Position numbers and translations under genes: made by a program | Notes under the pieces: generated by a model | The model's database searches: none | Seen by the model: the letters and a program-made list of their open reading frames with translations, nothing else | What the model was told of the DNA's origin: nothing | In this document: positions 7,116 through 17,212 of the stretch, piece after piece | How the letters are laid out: each line of letters opens with the position of its first letter | How positions within the stretch are numbered: the stretch's first letter is position 1 | Assembly: GCA_947454465.1 (NCBI GenBank) | Contig: CANGJP010000019.1 | Location: forward strand, 1-36,478 | DNA from: Pseudomonadota bacterium | GTDB taxonomy: Bacteria; Pseudomonadota; Gammaproteobacteria; Steroidobacterales; Steroidobacteraceae | Reading direction: 5' to 3' | DNA: 36,478 bases

Positions 7116-8272
7116 GCTTGCATATCCAGTAGATGAGTGAATCGTGATCCTGCTTGCTGTATGGGGCTGCCATGCATACACACTACTCGGCTGGTATTAA
7201 ATCCGTGACTGGTTAAAGCAGAAAGCAGTGAAGGCAGCGCCTCGTTTAGTGTGGTCACCAGTGCACTCGTTTCAGACCGAAACTGTATATGTAAGGATTT
7301 ATGATGTAGCAGAATCACTATATTCAGTTGCCCAGTTTGACCAAGGTCTAAGGCGATCTCCAGTCGCCACTTGGTATGCCCCGCTTTTTCTTCGATGGAG
7401 TCTCGGCTTATTTTAAGTCGTAACAGTTCGGTACGTTGATTGCGTATAAACGGCAGTTCAACGAGGTGACTCAAGCTACCTTCTTGAGCATATTGGTGGT
7501 TCAGTATTTGATTTGCATGGATGCGTGCGAGATTGCCTTCAATTTGTTGTAGTAATTCAGTCATTTTTTCAGACGGTGAGTCGAGCATGGCCAAACTTGC
7601 AGGGCCGGTTTCAATCGCCAGCAGTGGACCCGATGAAGAAGGCAATGGGCCCGGCGGTAAATAAGCGGCAAGGGGGCTCGGAGGTAGACTACGAAGTTGC
7701 TGCCTTAACCACAGTAGATTGGCTTTGTAGTCTCGCGTTAATGCGGCCGATTGTTGTCCGGCCAATAACCTCTCCATGAAGGTGCCAGACTGTTGCAGGG
7801 CTTGCTTGAGTCCAGCGCCTTGTAGCAACTCGTTGCTCTGAGGTAATGCATCCCAAAGTTGCCGAAGTGATTTTTGGATATGTCCAGGAAGTGACAGGAG
7901 TTGTTCTTTTGAACGCATCAGCCACGAAAGATTCGCGAGCACAGGGGCAGGTGAGCTTTGTCGGGGCAGAAAGCGTCGCAGAGCGTCTAGATCTAAGTCA
8001 GCCGGCGCGCTGCTTTCGATTGTTTCTACTGCCAACACTGGAACGGTTCGTAATACACGTAGCTTCAGTTGCTCACCATGAACCGGTCCGGCGGTATGAC
8101 CAGATGCAAGTCGTGTGGGTAGACGTTGCTGACCAATCTCCAGCCATAACTGACCCGTTGCCGGATCGCGTAGGGCATTAGCAGCGACAATGGCTCCTAC
8201 CTGCCACATGGATCGTGGCGGGCTCGGCAGCGTCGAGCGGGAATCATTCATCGACAAGATGTCGAGTCGCAT
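7112..8272 (-). CDS. FliK-like flagellar hook-length control protein
   Basis: This 386-residue protein has a C-terminal domain (about residues 265-380) like the FliK Flg_hook domain, the part that contacts FlhB to end hook export. The blocks LRLKISRDSIEEKAG, WRLEIALDLGQTGQLNIVI and LHIQFRSETSALVTTLNEALPSL show the pattern. The N-terminal two thirds is rich in Gln, Leu and Pro with no recognisable fold, as usual for a FliK ruler region. AAGGAG lies 10 bases before the chosen start. A strong FliA promoter match lies 56-81 bases upstream. It overlaps the FlhB-tail gene, so the two proteins probably act together. It may be a second FliK paralogue; the usual fliK would sit elsewhere. Confidence 0.78.
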   Translation of the reverse strand: MRLDILSMNDSRSTLPSPPRSMWQVGAIVAANALRDPATGQLWLEIGQQRLPTRLASGHTAGPVHGEQLKLRVLRTVPVLAVETIESSAPADLDLDALRRFLPRQSSPAPVLANLSWLMRSKEQLLSLPGHIQKSLRQLWDALPQSNELLQGAGLKQALQQSGTFMERLLAGQQSAALTRDYKANLLWLRQQLRSLPPSPLAAYLPPGPLPSSSGPLLAIETGPASLAMLDSPSEKMTELLQQIEGNLARIHANQILNHQYAQEGSLSHLVELPFIRNQRTELLRLKISRDSIEEKAGHTKWRLEIALDLGQTGQLNIVILLHHKSLHIQFRSETSALVTTLNEALPSLLSALTSHGFNTSRVVCMHGSPIQQAGSRFTHLLDMQA

Positions 8273-8327
8273 AAATTACGCGCTCCTTGATGGGAGCAAT
8301 GCCCTCTTACTGAGTTGACATAGTGTG

Positions 8328-8353
8328 TATCGGCAACGGGAATGGTTTCTTGA
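8328..8353 (-). promoter_or_regulatory. Candidate sigma-28 promoter of the FliK-like/FlhB-tail operon
   Basis: Read on the minus strand, TCAAG (8353-8349), 14 bases, then GCCGATA (8334-8328) reproduces the Pseudomonas-type FliA consensus with exact spacing. Transcription would begin near 8320, giving a leader of about 50 bases that includes AAGGAG before the start at 8272. Confidence 0.8.
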
Positions 8354-8370
8354 GGGCGTTAACTTTGCCC

Positions 8371-8396
8371 TTAAGTCGCAAAACAGAATGCCGATA
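8371..8396 (+). promoter_or_regulatory. Candidate sigma-28 promoter of the HDOD gene
   Basis: TTAAG (8371-8375), 14 bases, then GCCGATA (8390-8396) matches the FliA consensus with exact spacing and one -35 mismatch. It points toward the HDOD gene 95 bases downstream and is back to back with the minus-strand FliA promoter at 8328-8353. Confidence 0.75.
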
Positions 8397-8425
8397 TGGT
8401 GCTGGTAATGAAGTACTGGCGGGAT

Positions 8426-8463
8426 TACCCGTACGATCCCGTTCATGGACACAGTAACGGGTA
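8426..8463 (+). other. Competing inverted repeats in the HDOD leader
   Basis: TACCCGT (8426-8432) pairs with ACGGGTA (8457-8463). CCCGTT (8438-8443) can instead pair with AACGGG (8456-8461). Both use the same right-hand arm, so they exclude one another. They lie in the transcribed leader, 28 bases before the start codon. A regulatory role is only a possibility. Confidence 0.35.
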
Positions 8464-8490
8464 TTGAATGCGACTCTTGAGGTATATGTT

Positions 8491-9471
8491 ATGACAGCTG
8501 TAGCCACTTCGATTAACACTGACCCTGATTTCAAGGTCAAACAGCAAGACACATCCAAGGGTAGTGCCGCGTCTTATATGGCAGAGCAGAATCCTGCATC
8601 AGTCTTGGCATTCCAGTTTGTCACTGATATGGCCATGGAAGTGACTCAAGGTCGCATTGAGTTGCCTTCATTTCCAGATGTCGCCACCCAAGTTCGTAAG
8701 GCGTTATCCAATGAGAATGTGACGCCCGATCTAATTGCTCGAATTGTGTCTGCCGATGGAGATTTGGCGGCGCGGGTCATGATGCTGGCTAATTCTATCG
8801 CATTGAATCCCAATGGCAGGATTGTCTCGGAGCTTAAAAGTGCTGTGGCACGTATCGGTCATAACAATGTGCGCAGTGCGGTGATGGCTTTTGCCCTGGC
8901 GAAATTACGCTATTCAGATGAGTTACGACCGATCAAGCCTCAGTTAGAAGTGCTATGGAATGAAGCTACGATTGTCGCCGTCATGTCACATTCTATCGCC
9001 AAGCAGTGCAGTGGTATCAATCCAGATGAAGCGCTGCTGGCGGGGTTGCTGCATAACGTGGGCAAAATTTATATTTTGGCCAGAGCGCATAAGTATCCCG
9101 AGCTTTTCAAGGATGCAACTAGTATCAGAGCTATCATGAACGACTGGCAAACCAACGTCGGTAAGGCGGTATTGGAAAATTGGGCCTTTGCACCTCAGAT
9201 TGCTGCGGCAGTGGGTGGGTACATGGATTTCGAAGAAATGCGAGGCTATGCCGACCTGACGGATGTGCTGACGCTGGCTGTGTTGTTGGCCAGTTATGTC
9301 GATCAACAAGGCAATAGCAAACTGGTTGAAGGTCAGGAGATTGATTTCGAGTTGAATATGCAGAGCGTCCGGGCCTGTGGCCGACTTAATTTCACTAATG
9401 AAAAGTTTCTGTACGTGCTGAATGAATGCCGTGAAGACATGTCGGCGCTGCGTGCCGCACTAGGTCGATAA
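8491..9471 (+). CDS. HDOD domain protein, probably in the FliA regulon
   Basis: HDOD domains are HD-like folds without the phosphohydrolase residues, found in bacterial signalling proteins tied to motility and c-di-GMP. The start ATG 8491 is chosen for the GAGG at 8479-8482. Of 326 residues, about 50-250 form the HDOD core: IELPSFPDVATQVRKALSNE, IVSADGDLAARVMMLANS, IGHNNVRSAVMAFAL, and LLAGLLHNVGKIYILARA. There is no response-regulator receiver, GGDEF or EAL part. The upstream FliA promoter match and the flagellar neighbours suggest a late motility function. HDOD proteins controlling motility are described in Xanthomonas; whether this one is an orthologue is unknown. Confidence 0.85.
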   Translation: MTAVATSINTDPDFKVKQQDTSKGSAASYMAEQNPASVLAFQFVTDMAMEVTQGRIELPSFPDVATQVRKALSNENVTPDLIARIVSADGDLAARVMMLANSIALNPNGRIVSELKSAVARIGHNNVRSAVMAFALAKLRYSDELRPIKPQLEVLWNEATIVAVMSHSIAKQCSGINPDEALLAGLLHNVGKIYILARAHKYPELFKDATSIRAIMNDWQTNVGKAVLENWAFAPQIAAAVGGYMDFEEMRGYADLTDVLTLAVLLASYVDQQGNSKLVEGQEIDFELNMQSVRACGRLNFTNEKFLYVLNECREDMSALRAALGR

Positions 9472-9505
9472 GCCTTGTTCGATAGCTCGGGTGGATAAAG
9501 TGGCC

Positions 9506-9531
9506 TTGAGCACCGAGTTTGGGGTGCTCAA
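9506..9531 (+). terminator. Possible terminator hairpin after the HDOD gene
   Basis: TTGAGCACC (9506-9514) and GGTGCTCAA (9523-9531) form a perfect 9-base stem with an 8-base loop, 34 bases after the HDOD stop. No clean T run follows, so termination may be weak or Rho-assisted. It separates the flagellar block from leuS. Confidence 0.5.
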
Positions 9532-9609
9532 ATCGTCATTGACTTGGTTGTAGACTGAAAATCCGGACTACAAGTCCTTAAACATTGGGTATCCTTGCGG
9601 TCTTATTGA

Positions 9610-12288
<2,679 letters not shown>

Positions 12289-12292
12289 GCGT

Positions 12293-12844
12293 ATGCGTCT
12301 CTCGACTGGTCATCGATTAGGGCTGTGTTCGGTGCTAGTCTTCTGGCTGTCTGGTTGCGGTTGGCAATTGCAAACTGTTCAACCTTTGCCTGCCGAGTTA
12401 TTACCCGTGTATCTGCAATTGAGTGATACGCAGTCTTTATTTGCTCGCAGTCTGCAACACAGTTTGGACGTTGCAGCTATGCCGACGACCACTGACCTCA
12501 GTCGTGCTGGGTCTGTCTTGGTTGTGACTGTAGATCAAAGCACTCGACAGGTGAGCTCTGTTTCTGCACTGAATCAACCCCAGCAATACCAGATGGAGTA
12601 TCGCATTCAGTACCGGTTTGATCGACATCTTGAAGCGGTTGCTGCGCATGCTGACACTCGGCCCATCACGCTGATTCCAACGGAGGCGCTCAGTGCAAGT
12701 CGTACCATGAGCTATGACATCACTTTGGCGCTTGCCAAGGATCGTGAGGCGCATGCCGTAGAGGAATTATTGGCCCTGCAGCTCACTGAACAGGTGATGC
12801 GTCGGTTGAATAGTCTGTCTGTAACGGTAAACTCAGTCCCATGA
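12293..12844 (+). CDS. lptE: LPS-assembly lipoprotein LptE
   Basis: LptE sits as a plug in the LptD barrel and helps place lipopolysaccharide in the outer membrane. The 183-residue protein has a lipoprotein signal peptide with lipobox LSGC and modified cysteine C22, followed by CGWQLQ, the usual mature start for this family. The body contains YRIQYRFD and SASRTMSYDITLALAKDREA, matching the family's Ala/Asp-rich helix near the C-terminus. It follows leuS by 4 bases. In most relatives holA comes next; here three other genes intervene. Confidence 0.9.
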   Translation: MRLSTGHRLGLCSVLVFWLSGCGWQLQTVQPLPAELLPVYLQLSDTQSLFARSLQHSLDVAAMPTTTDLSRAGSVLVVTVDQSTRQVSSVSALNQPQQYQMEYRIQYRFDRHLEAVAAHADTRPITLIPTEALSASRTMSYDITLALAKDREAHAVEELLALQLTEQVMRRLNSLSVTVNSVP

Positions 12845-12892
12845 TGGGGTGTGTATCTAATCATCCATTAATGCGCACGGATATAACAGTCC

Positions 12893-13222
12893 ATGTTTGA
12901 TGACGGTTTTAAGCTATTGGGCAGGAACTTTCTGGATCGTATGCAGAAAGAAATGTTGTTGCTGCATCAAGTGATGGCCAGGGGTAGAAGCGGCGATGCC
13001 TCGGCCATGGCTGATGCGCGTAATGTGGCCGCTCGTATGCGCAGCGGTTGCGCCAAGTTAGGGTTTCTTGAAATGCGTCGAATTTCTTCTAGTCTGGAGT
13101 TAAAGCTCAAAGACGCGGGGCCTGCCCCCAGCGATAAAGAGTGGTCGACGTTCTCTGCTTTAATGCAGCAGTTGCAGACCGCATTGCGCGATGCACGTTT
13201 CCAAGCGGGTATGGATGCTTGA
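12893..13222 (+). CDS. Small Hpt-like helical protein lacking the phosphorylated histidine
   Basis: The 109-residue protein is predicted all-helical with no signal peptide. Residues 46-58 (AARMRSGCAKLGF) align by eye with the Hpt phosphorelay pattern AHxLKGSAxxLGx, and ISSSLELKL follows where Hpt domains have their LE helix. The histidine that would accept phosphate is alanine (A47), so it cannot relay phosphate in the usual way. It could be a binding domain or an unrelated helical bundle. The next gene overlaps its 3' end by 8 bases, suggesting the two proteins work together. The Hpt relation is inferred from pattern alone. Confidence 0.6.
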   Translation: MFDDGFKLLGRNFLDRMQKEMLLLHQVMARGRSGDASAMADARNVAARMRSGCAKLGFLEMRRISSSLELKLKDAGPAPSDKEWSTFSALMQQLQTALRDARFQAGMDA

Positions 13223-13745
13223 TACCAAGTCAGTTGCCGCTAGCGATGCGCAGTCAATCGCTGTGCTGCGATGTGGCGATATCGATGGACCGTCATTACA
13301 CACGTTACTTCTGCGGTTTGGTCTGGTTTTGACTCAGATCGATGCCAATGTTGCCATTCCCGGTTCCTACTGGGGTGACAGCGAAGCAGGGCTCATCGGT
13401 CATGTGTTGTACTGTCGTGCCGATACCCCATTGCAATCTATTTTGCATGAGGCTAGTCATTATATTTGTATGGATGCGCTGCGACGTGCGAATTTAAACA
13501 CCGATGCCGGTGGCGACTACGATGAAGAAAATGCTGTTTGCTATTTGCAGATTGTGCTTTCGGATTACCTTGACGATTTTGGTCGTGATCGGATGTTGGC
13601 TGACATGGATGCGTGGGGTTATACCTTTCGGCTCGGTTCAGCGCGCGCGTGGTTTGAACAAGAAGCGCAAGATGCAAAGCTGTGGTTACAACACAAAGGC
13701 GTGCTAGATGTCATGGCGAATGTGACGTGGACGTGCCGGCAATAG
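13215..13745 (+). CDS. Uncharacterised protein with a HExxH zinc-peptidase-like motif
   Basis: The 176-residue protein contains HEASH at residues 78-82, followed 22 residues later by DEEN (E104, E105). This spacing fits a gluzincin-type metal site (HExxH plus a downstream Glu). The surrounding LQSILHEASHYICMD and ENAVCYLQIVLSDYLDDFG look like two adjacent helices. No signal peptide or membrane helix is seen, so it should be cytoplasmic. I chose ATG 13215, overlapping the previous stop by 8 bases; ATG 13191 is the alternative. I cannot name a family; the function may be peptidase or another metal-binding role. It converges with the pip gene 29 bases on. Confidence 0.65.
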   Translation: MLDTKSVAASDAQSIAVLRCGDIDGPSLHTLLLRFGLVLTQIDANVAIPGSYWGDSEAGLIGHVLYCRADTPLQSILHEASHYICMDALRRANLNTDAGGDYDEENAVCYLQIVLSDYLDDFGRDRMLADMDAWGYTFRLGSARAWFEQEAQDAKLWLQHKGVLDVMANVTWTCRQ

Positions 13746-13774
13746 CTTATTCATGAATGGGTTTGATGAGCGCC

Positions 13775-14728
13775 CTATCGAAAGCCGTCGGTCGCTTTAA
13801 TTAAGGCATCGGTGTGAGCGGGCTCATAAGCAGAATGTCCAGCATTGGGTGTGATATGCAATTGCGCTTCGGGCCAGTGCTGATGGAGTTCCCACGCCGT
13901 TTGCATGGGACAGACCACATCGTAACGGCCTTGTACGATGACGCTAGGAATGTGGCGAATACGATCTATGTTTTTTAATAACTGATCTTCGCTGTCAAAA
14001 AAACCTTTGTTGATGAAGTAGTGGCATTCAATGCGCGCCACGGTAATGGCAAAGTCCGGCTCGCCCCAGTTGTTGATGTTGTCTTCATTGGGAATGAGGA
14101 AACTGGTAGCCGCTTCCCAGATTGCCCAGGCTTTTGCTGCAGCTAATTGTTCGCTGTAGTTGCTGCTCGTCAGGCGCTTGTAAAATGCGCGCATGAGATC
14201 ATGGCGTTCTGTATCAGGAATGACGGCAACATACTCAGCGAAGCGATCGGGATAAATTGCACTGGCACCGTGTTGGTAGAACCACTGCAATTCCCACGCG
14301 CGCAGCAGAAAAATACCGCGCAATACTAAGGCACAAACCCGCTCTGGATGGGTTTGTGCATAGGCCAATGCCAATGTCGAACCCCACGAGCCACCAAATA
14401 CTAGCCACGTTTCAATCTGCAAATGACGTCGTAATGTTTCCATGTCGTTGACCAGATGCCACGTGGTGTTGTCTTCGAGGCTTGCTAGGGGTTGGCTGCG
14501 TCCGCAGCCACGTTGATCGAATACGATGATGCGATAAGCCTGGGGGTCAAAAAAACGCCGTGATTGCGCGCCGGCACCGGCACCTGGTCCACCATGCACG
14601 AAGACGGCAGGTTTGCCCTTGGGGTTGCCGCATTCTTCCCAGTAAAGTTGATGCGTGGGCGAGACCTGTAAGTAACCAGAACGGTTGGGCTCAATTTCGG
14701 GATACAGGGTGCGGTAGGGTTGGTTCAT
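13775..14728 (-). CDS. pip: Proline iminopeptidase
   Basis: This alpha/beta-hydrolase (peptidase family S33) releases N-terminal proline from peptides in the cytoplasm. I take ATG 14728 (MNQPYRTLYPEIEP), which gives 317 residues, the usual length; the frame runs on upstream without family similarity. The oxyanion-hole segment HGGPG is at residues 45-49, FDQRGCGRS at 70-78, and the nucleophile elbow GGSWGS at 112-117 with S114 as nucleophile. Near the C-terminus GRYDVVCP supplies the acid and NAGHSAYEP the histidine. It is divergent from holA and convergent with the HExxH gene. It does not belong to the usual lptE-holA order, so it was probably inserted here. Confidence 0.94.
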   Translation of the reverse strand: MNQPYRTLYPEIEPNRSGYLQVSPTHQLYWEECGNPKGKPAVFVHGGPGAGAGAQSRRFFDPQAYRIIVFDQRGCGRSQPLASLEDNTTWHLVNDMETLRRHLQIETWLVFGGSWGSTLALAYAQTHPERVCALVLRGIFLLRAWELQWFYQHGASAIYPDRFAEYVAVIPDTERHDLMRAFYKRLTSSNYSEQLAAAKAWAIWEAATSFLIPNEDNINNWGEPDFAITVARIECHYFINKGFFDSEDQLLKNIDRIRHIPSVIVQGRYDVVCPMQTAWELHQHWPEAQLHITPNAGHSAYEPAHTDALIKATDGFR

Positions 14729-14845
14729 GATGCAGATGGTCGATCGGGCGGGGGTGAGTAGTCTAGCGTTGATTGCAAAGTCGCAAAGCATGGTGCGCAT
14801 CGGTGACGACCGGTATGATGGCGTTTAGATTGATTTAGGCTCAGC

Positions 14846-15874
14846 ATGAAATTCAATTCCGACAATCTTTCTGCACAACTGAAGCGGGGTGTGCCCACCA
14901 TTTGTTTGGTGACGGGTGACGAGCCATTGTTGCTCGGCGAAGCCTGTGATGCGCTGCGTGCTGCGGCGCGGGCGCGCGGCTTTACTGAGCGGCAGGTTTT
15001 TAATACCGAGCGTGGCTTTGATTGGCATGAACTGCGCGCTTCAACACAGGAAATGTCATTGTTTGCTGAACAGCGTATCCTCGAGGTGCGGTTAGGCGGT
15101 AACGGTCCTGGTAATGAAGGCGCACAAGTGCTGACGGAAATTGCTGGACAGGCATTGCCTGACATTTTAGTGATGGTGATTGCGGATAAATTGGATTCGC
15201 GATCTTTATCGACCAAGTGGGTGACGGCCATCGAACAACATGGTTGGCTGGTGCAAATTTGGCCCGTGGATACGGCTCAATTACCGGCTTGGGTGGAGCG
15301 CCGCTTGCAACGAGCGGGCTTACAAGCTGAAGCAGGGGTAGCTGCATTGATGGCTGAGCGAGTTGAAGGCAATTTGCTGGCGGCTCAGCAGGAAATCGAC
15401 AAGTTAGCCTTGCTGCATCCGGGTGCGACGTTGACCGTGGATAGCATTATGGATGCCGTCGCCGACAGTGCGCGATATGACGTATTGCAGTTGGGCGTGG
15501 CCGCCATGCAAGGGCAAGCGGCACGTGCTCTACATATTTTGGAGGGGCTGAAAGAAGAGGGTGTTGCCAGCACCTTAGTGTTGTGGGGGCTGCACAAAGA
15601 CCTGCAATCGTTGGCGCGAGCCGCCTTTGGTATTAGTCGTGGGCAAGGTGTTGATGCGGCGATTCAGGCATCGGGTGCATGGCGACCACGTCATGCCGCC
15701 ATGAAGCAGGCTTTATCACGACTGAAGCTGGCCCCCTTGCGCGCCATGCTGGTGGATGCAGCACAGGTGGATGCGGCGATTAAAGGCGCGAATCAGCGTG
15801 ATCCTTGGCTAGAATTAAGTAGCCTAGTCGCGCGATTATCAGGCATTCGTCTGGCTCGGCCGAGGTTGGCCTAG
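14846..15874 (+). CDS. holA: DNA polymerase III delta subunit
   Basis: HolA is the clamp-loader subunit that opens the beta sliding clamp. It has 342 residues, the family's normal length. The N-terminal domain holds TICLVTGDEPLLLGEACDALR and then FDWHELRASTQEMSLFAEQR, the conserved region that leads into the clamp-binding element. The AAA lid shows LLAAQQEIDKLALL, and the C-terminal collar domain contains LVLWGLHKDLQSL. A TATGAT hexamer at 14814-14819 could be a -10 element, but no good -35 is visible. nadD follows 90 bases on, as is standard in this order. Confidence 0.95.
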   Translation: MKFNSDNLSAQLKRGVPTICLVTGDEPLLLGEACDALRAAARARGFTERQVFNTERGFDWHELRASTQEMSLFAEQRILEVRLGGNGPGNEGAQVLTEIAGQALPDILVMVIADKLDSRSLSTKWVTAIEQHGWLVQIWPVDTAQLPAWVERRLQRAGLQAEAGVAALMAERVEGNLLAAQQEIDKLALLHPGATLTVDSIMDAVADSARYDVLQLGVAAMQGQAARALHILEGLKEEGVASTLVLWGLHKDLQSLARAAFGISRGQGVDAAIQASGAWRPRHAAMKQALSRLKLAPLRAMLVDAAQVDAAIKGANQRDPWLELSSLVARLSGIRLARPRLA

Positions 15875-15964
15875 GTGATTTCGCCTAAATCCGAATTGTT
15901 TTCGGCATAAGCGCGCCAGTTTTCTTACACTAGACACTTTCTGCTCTCGGTTGATCAGGACTCA

Positions 15965-16609
15965 ATGCATCCCATCGGTATTTTTGGCGGCACCTTTGAT
16001 CCCATTCATTATGGGCATCTGCGCAGTGCGTTCGAATTATTGCAAGCCTTGCGCTTGAGCGAAGTGCGCTTCATGCCCGCAGGGGATCCACCCCATCGTG
16101 ATACCACTATCGCCGCTCCTGAGCAGCGTTTGAACATGGTTCGGGCCGCGATTGGTCGGCAGCCCGGTTTCAATGTGGACGATCGTGAACTGCGTCGTGC
16201 GGGTCCTTCTTATTCAGTGGATACGTTGACCGAGTTGCGCGCCGAAATGCCAGATCGTTCCCTCTGTCTCATTGTCGGTATGGATGCATTTTTGGGCTTA
16301 CCTAAATGGCATCGTTGGCAGGACATTCTTTCCTTGGCACATTTGGTGGTGGCGCATCGTCCTGGCTGGCGCGCACCGACCATGGGGCCATTAGGTGAAT
16401 TACTTGTTGATGCAGGTACCGGTCGAGTAGATGATCTACATGAAGCCAAAGCTGGACGTATTTTTATTCATGCCGTTACACAATTGGAAATCTCTTCCAC
16501 TGAAGTGCGCAATCTCATCGCCTCGGGTCGTGACCCGCGTTACTTGATGCCTGATGCGGTATGTGAACTGATTCAACACTCTGGGTGTTACACCCGAACC
16601 CAATCATGA
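15965..16609 (+). CDS. nadD: Nicotinate-nucleotide adenylyltransferase
   Basis: NadD joins nicotinate mononucleotide to ATP to form deamido-NAD in NAD synthesis. The 214-residue protein has the nucleotidyltransferase motif GGTFDPIHYGHL with H15 and H18, the DPPHR loop at residues 41-45, and the closing ISSTEVRN motif that binds ATP phosphates. AGGA lies just upstream of the ATG. It precedes rsfS and rlmH, as in most gammaproteobacteria. Confidence 0.96.
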   Translation: MHPIGIFGGTFDPIHYGHLRSAFELLQALRLSEVRFMPAGDPPHRDTTIAAPEQRLNMVRAAIGRQPGFNVDDRELRRAGPSYSVDTLTELRAEMPDRSLCLIVGMDAFLGLPKWHRWQDILSLAHLVVAHRPGWRAPTMGPLGELLVDAGTGRVDDLHEAKAGRIFIHAVTQLEISSTEVRNLIASGRDPRYLMPDAVCELIQHSGCYTRTQS

Positions 16610-16639
16610 CCACTCAATTTGTTGCTTACCGAGGACTGC

Positions 16640-17173
16640 ATGGCCACCGCTAAAAAGAAATCCATTAAATCAAAAGTGGCTACTAAGCCACGTGCAGCGA
16701 AAAAATCGCCAAAAAAAGTGGTGAAGAAAACCGCAGTAAAAAAGACAGTGCGTAAAGCGCCGGCTAAAAAAACCGTAGTAAAAAAAGTAGTGACGAAGCA
16801 GGCTGCGACACAGCGTCCTGCCAGCGCCAAGTCGCCCTTAGTGAAAATCGTGGAAGCAGCGTTGGCTGATATGAAAGCAGTCAATGTGACCGTGTTAGAT
16901 GTGCGGGGCCTCACCGATGTGGCCGATACCATGATCATTGCCAGCGGTAATTCTGATCGTCATGTGAAGTCGATTGCCGAACGTGTGGTCTATAACGCTA
17001 AGCAGGCGGGCTTTCGTGCCCTTGGTACAGAAGGCGAGAGCGATGGTGAATGGGCGTTGGTGGATTTAACTGATGTGATCGTGCATGTCATGTTGCCGCG
17101 AGTGCGTGAGTTTTATCGCTTAGAAAGTTTGTGGGATATCAGCGCGGCACGCCGTGAAGGTGCCAAGTCTTAG
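16640..17173 (+). CDS. rsfS: Ribosomal silencing factor RsfS with a lysine-rich N-terminal tail
   Basis: RsfS binds protein L14 of the large ribosomal subunit and blocks subunit joining during starvation. The conserved domain covers about residues 66-170 (LVKIVEAALADMKAVNVTVLDVRGLTDVADTMIIASG, then GEWALVDLTDVIVHVMLP and FYRLESLWDI). Unusually, the first 64 residues contain 21 Lys, 3 Arg and no acidic residue, in a KK/AxK pattern like histone H1 or AlgP tails. GAGG precedes ATG 16640. No better start is seen next to the core domain. The coding DNA has five runs of 6-7 A (16700-16786), where slippage could occur. The tail may bind RNA or DNA; this is inference. Confidence 0.93.
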   Translation: MATAKKKSIKSKVATKPRAAKKSPKKVVKKTAVKKTVRKAPAKKTVVKKVVTKQAATQRPASAKSPLVKIVEAALADMKAVNVTVLDVRGLTDVADTMIIASGNSDRHVKSIAERVVYNAKQAGFRALGTEGESDGEWALVDLTDVIVHVMLPRVREFYRLESLWDISAARREGAKS

Positions 17174-17212
17174 TTGATCACGTTTATTTATGTGATGGAC
17201 TTAGGTTAAGCC

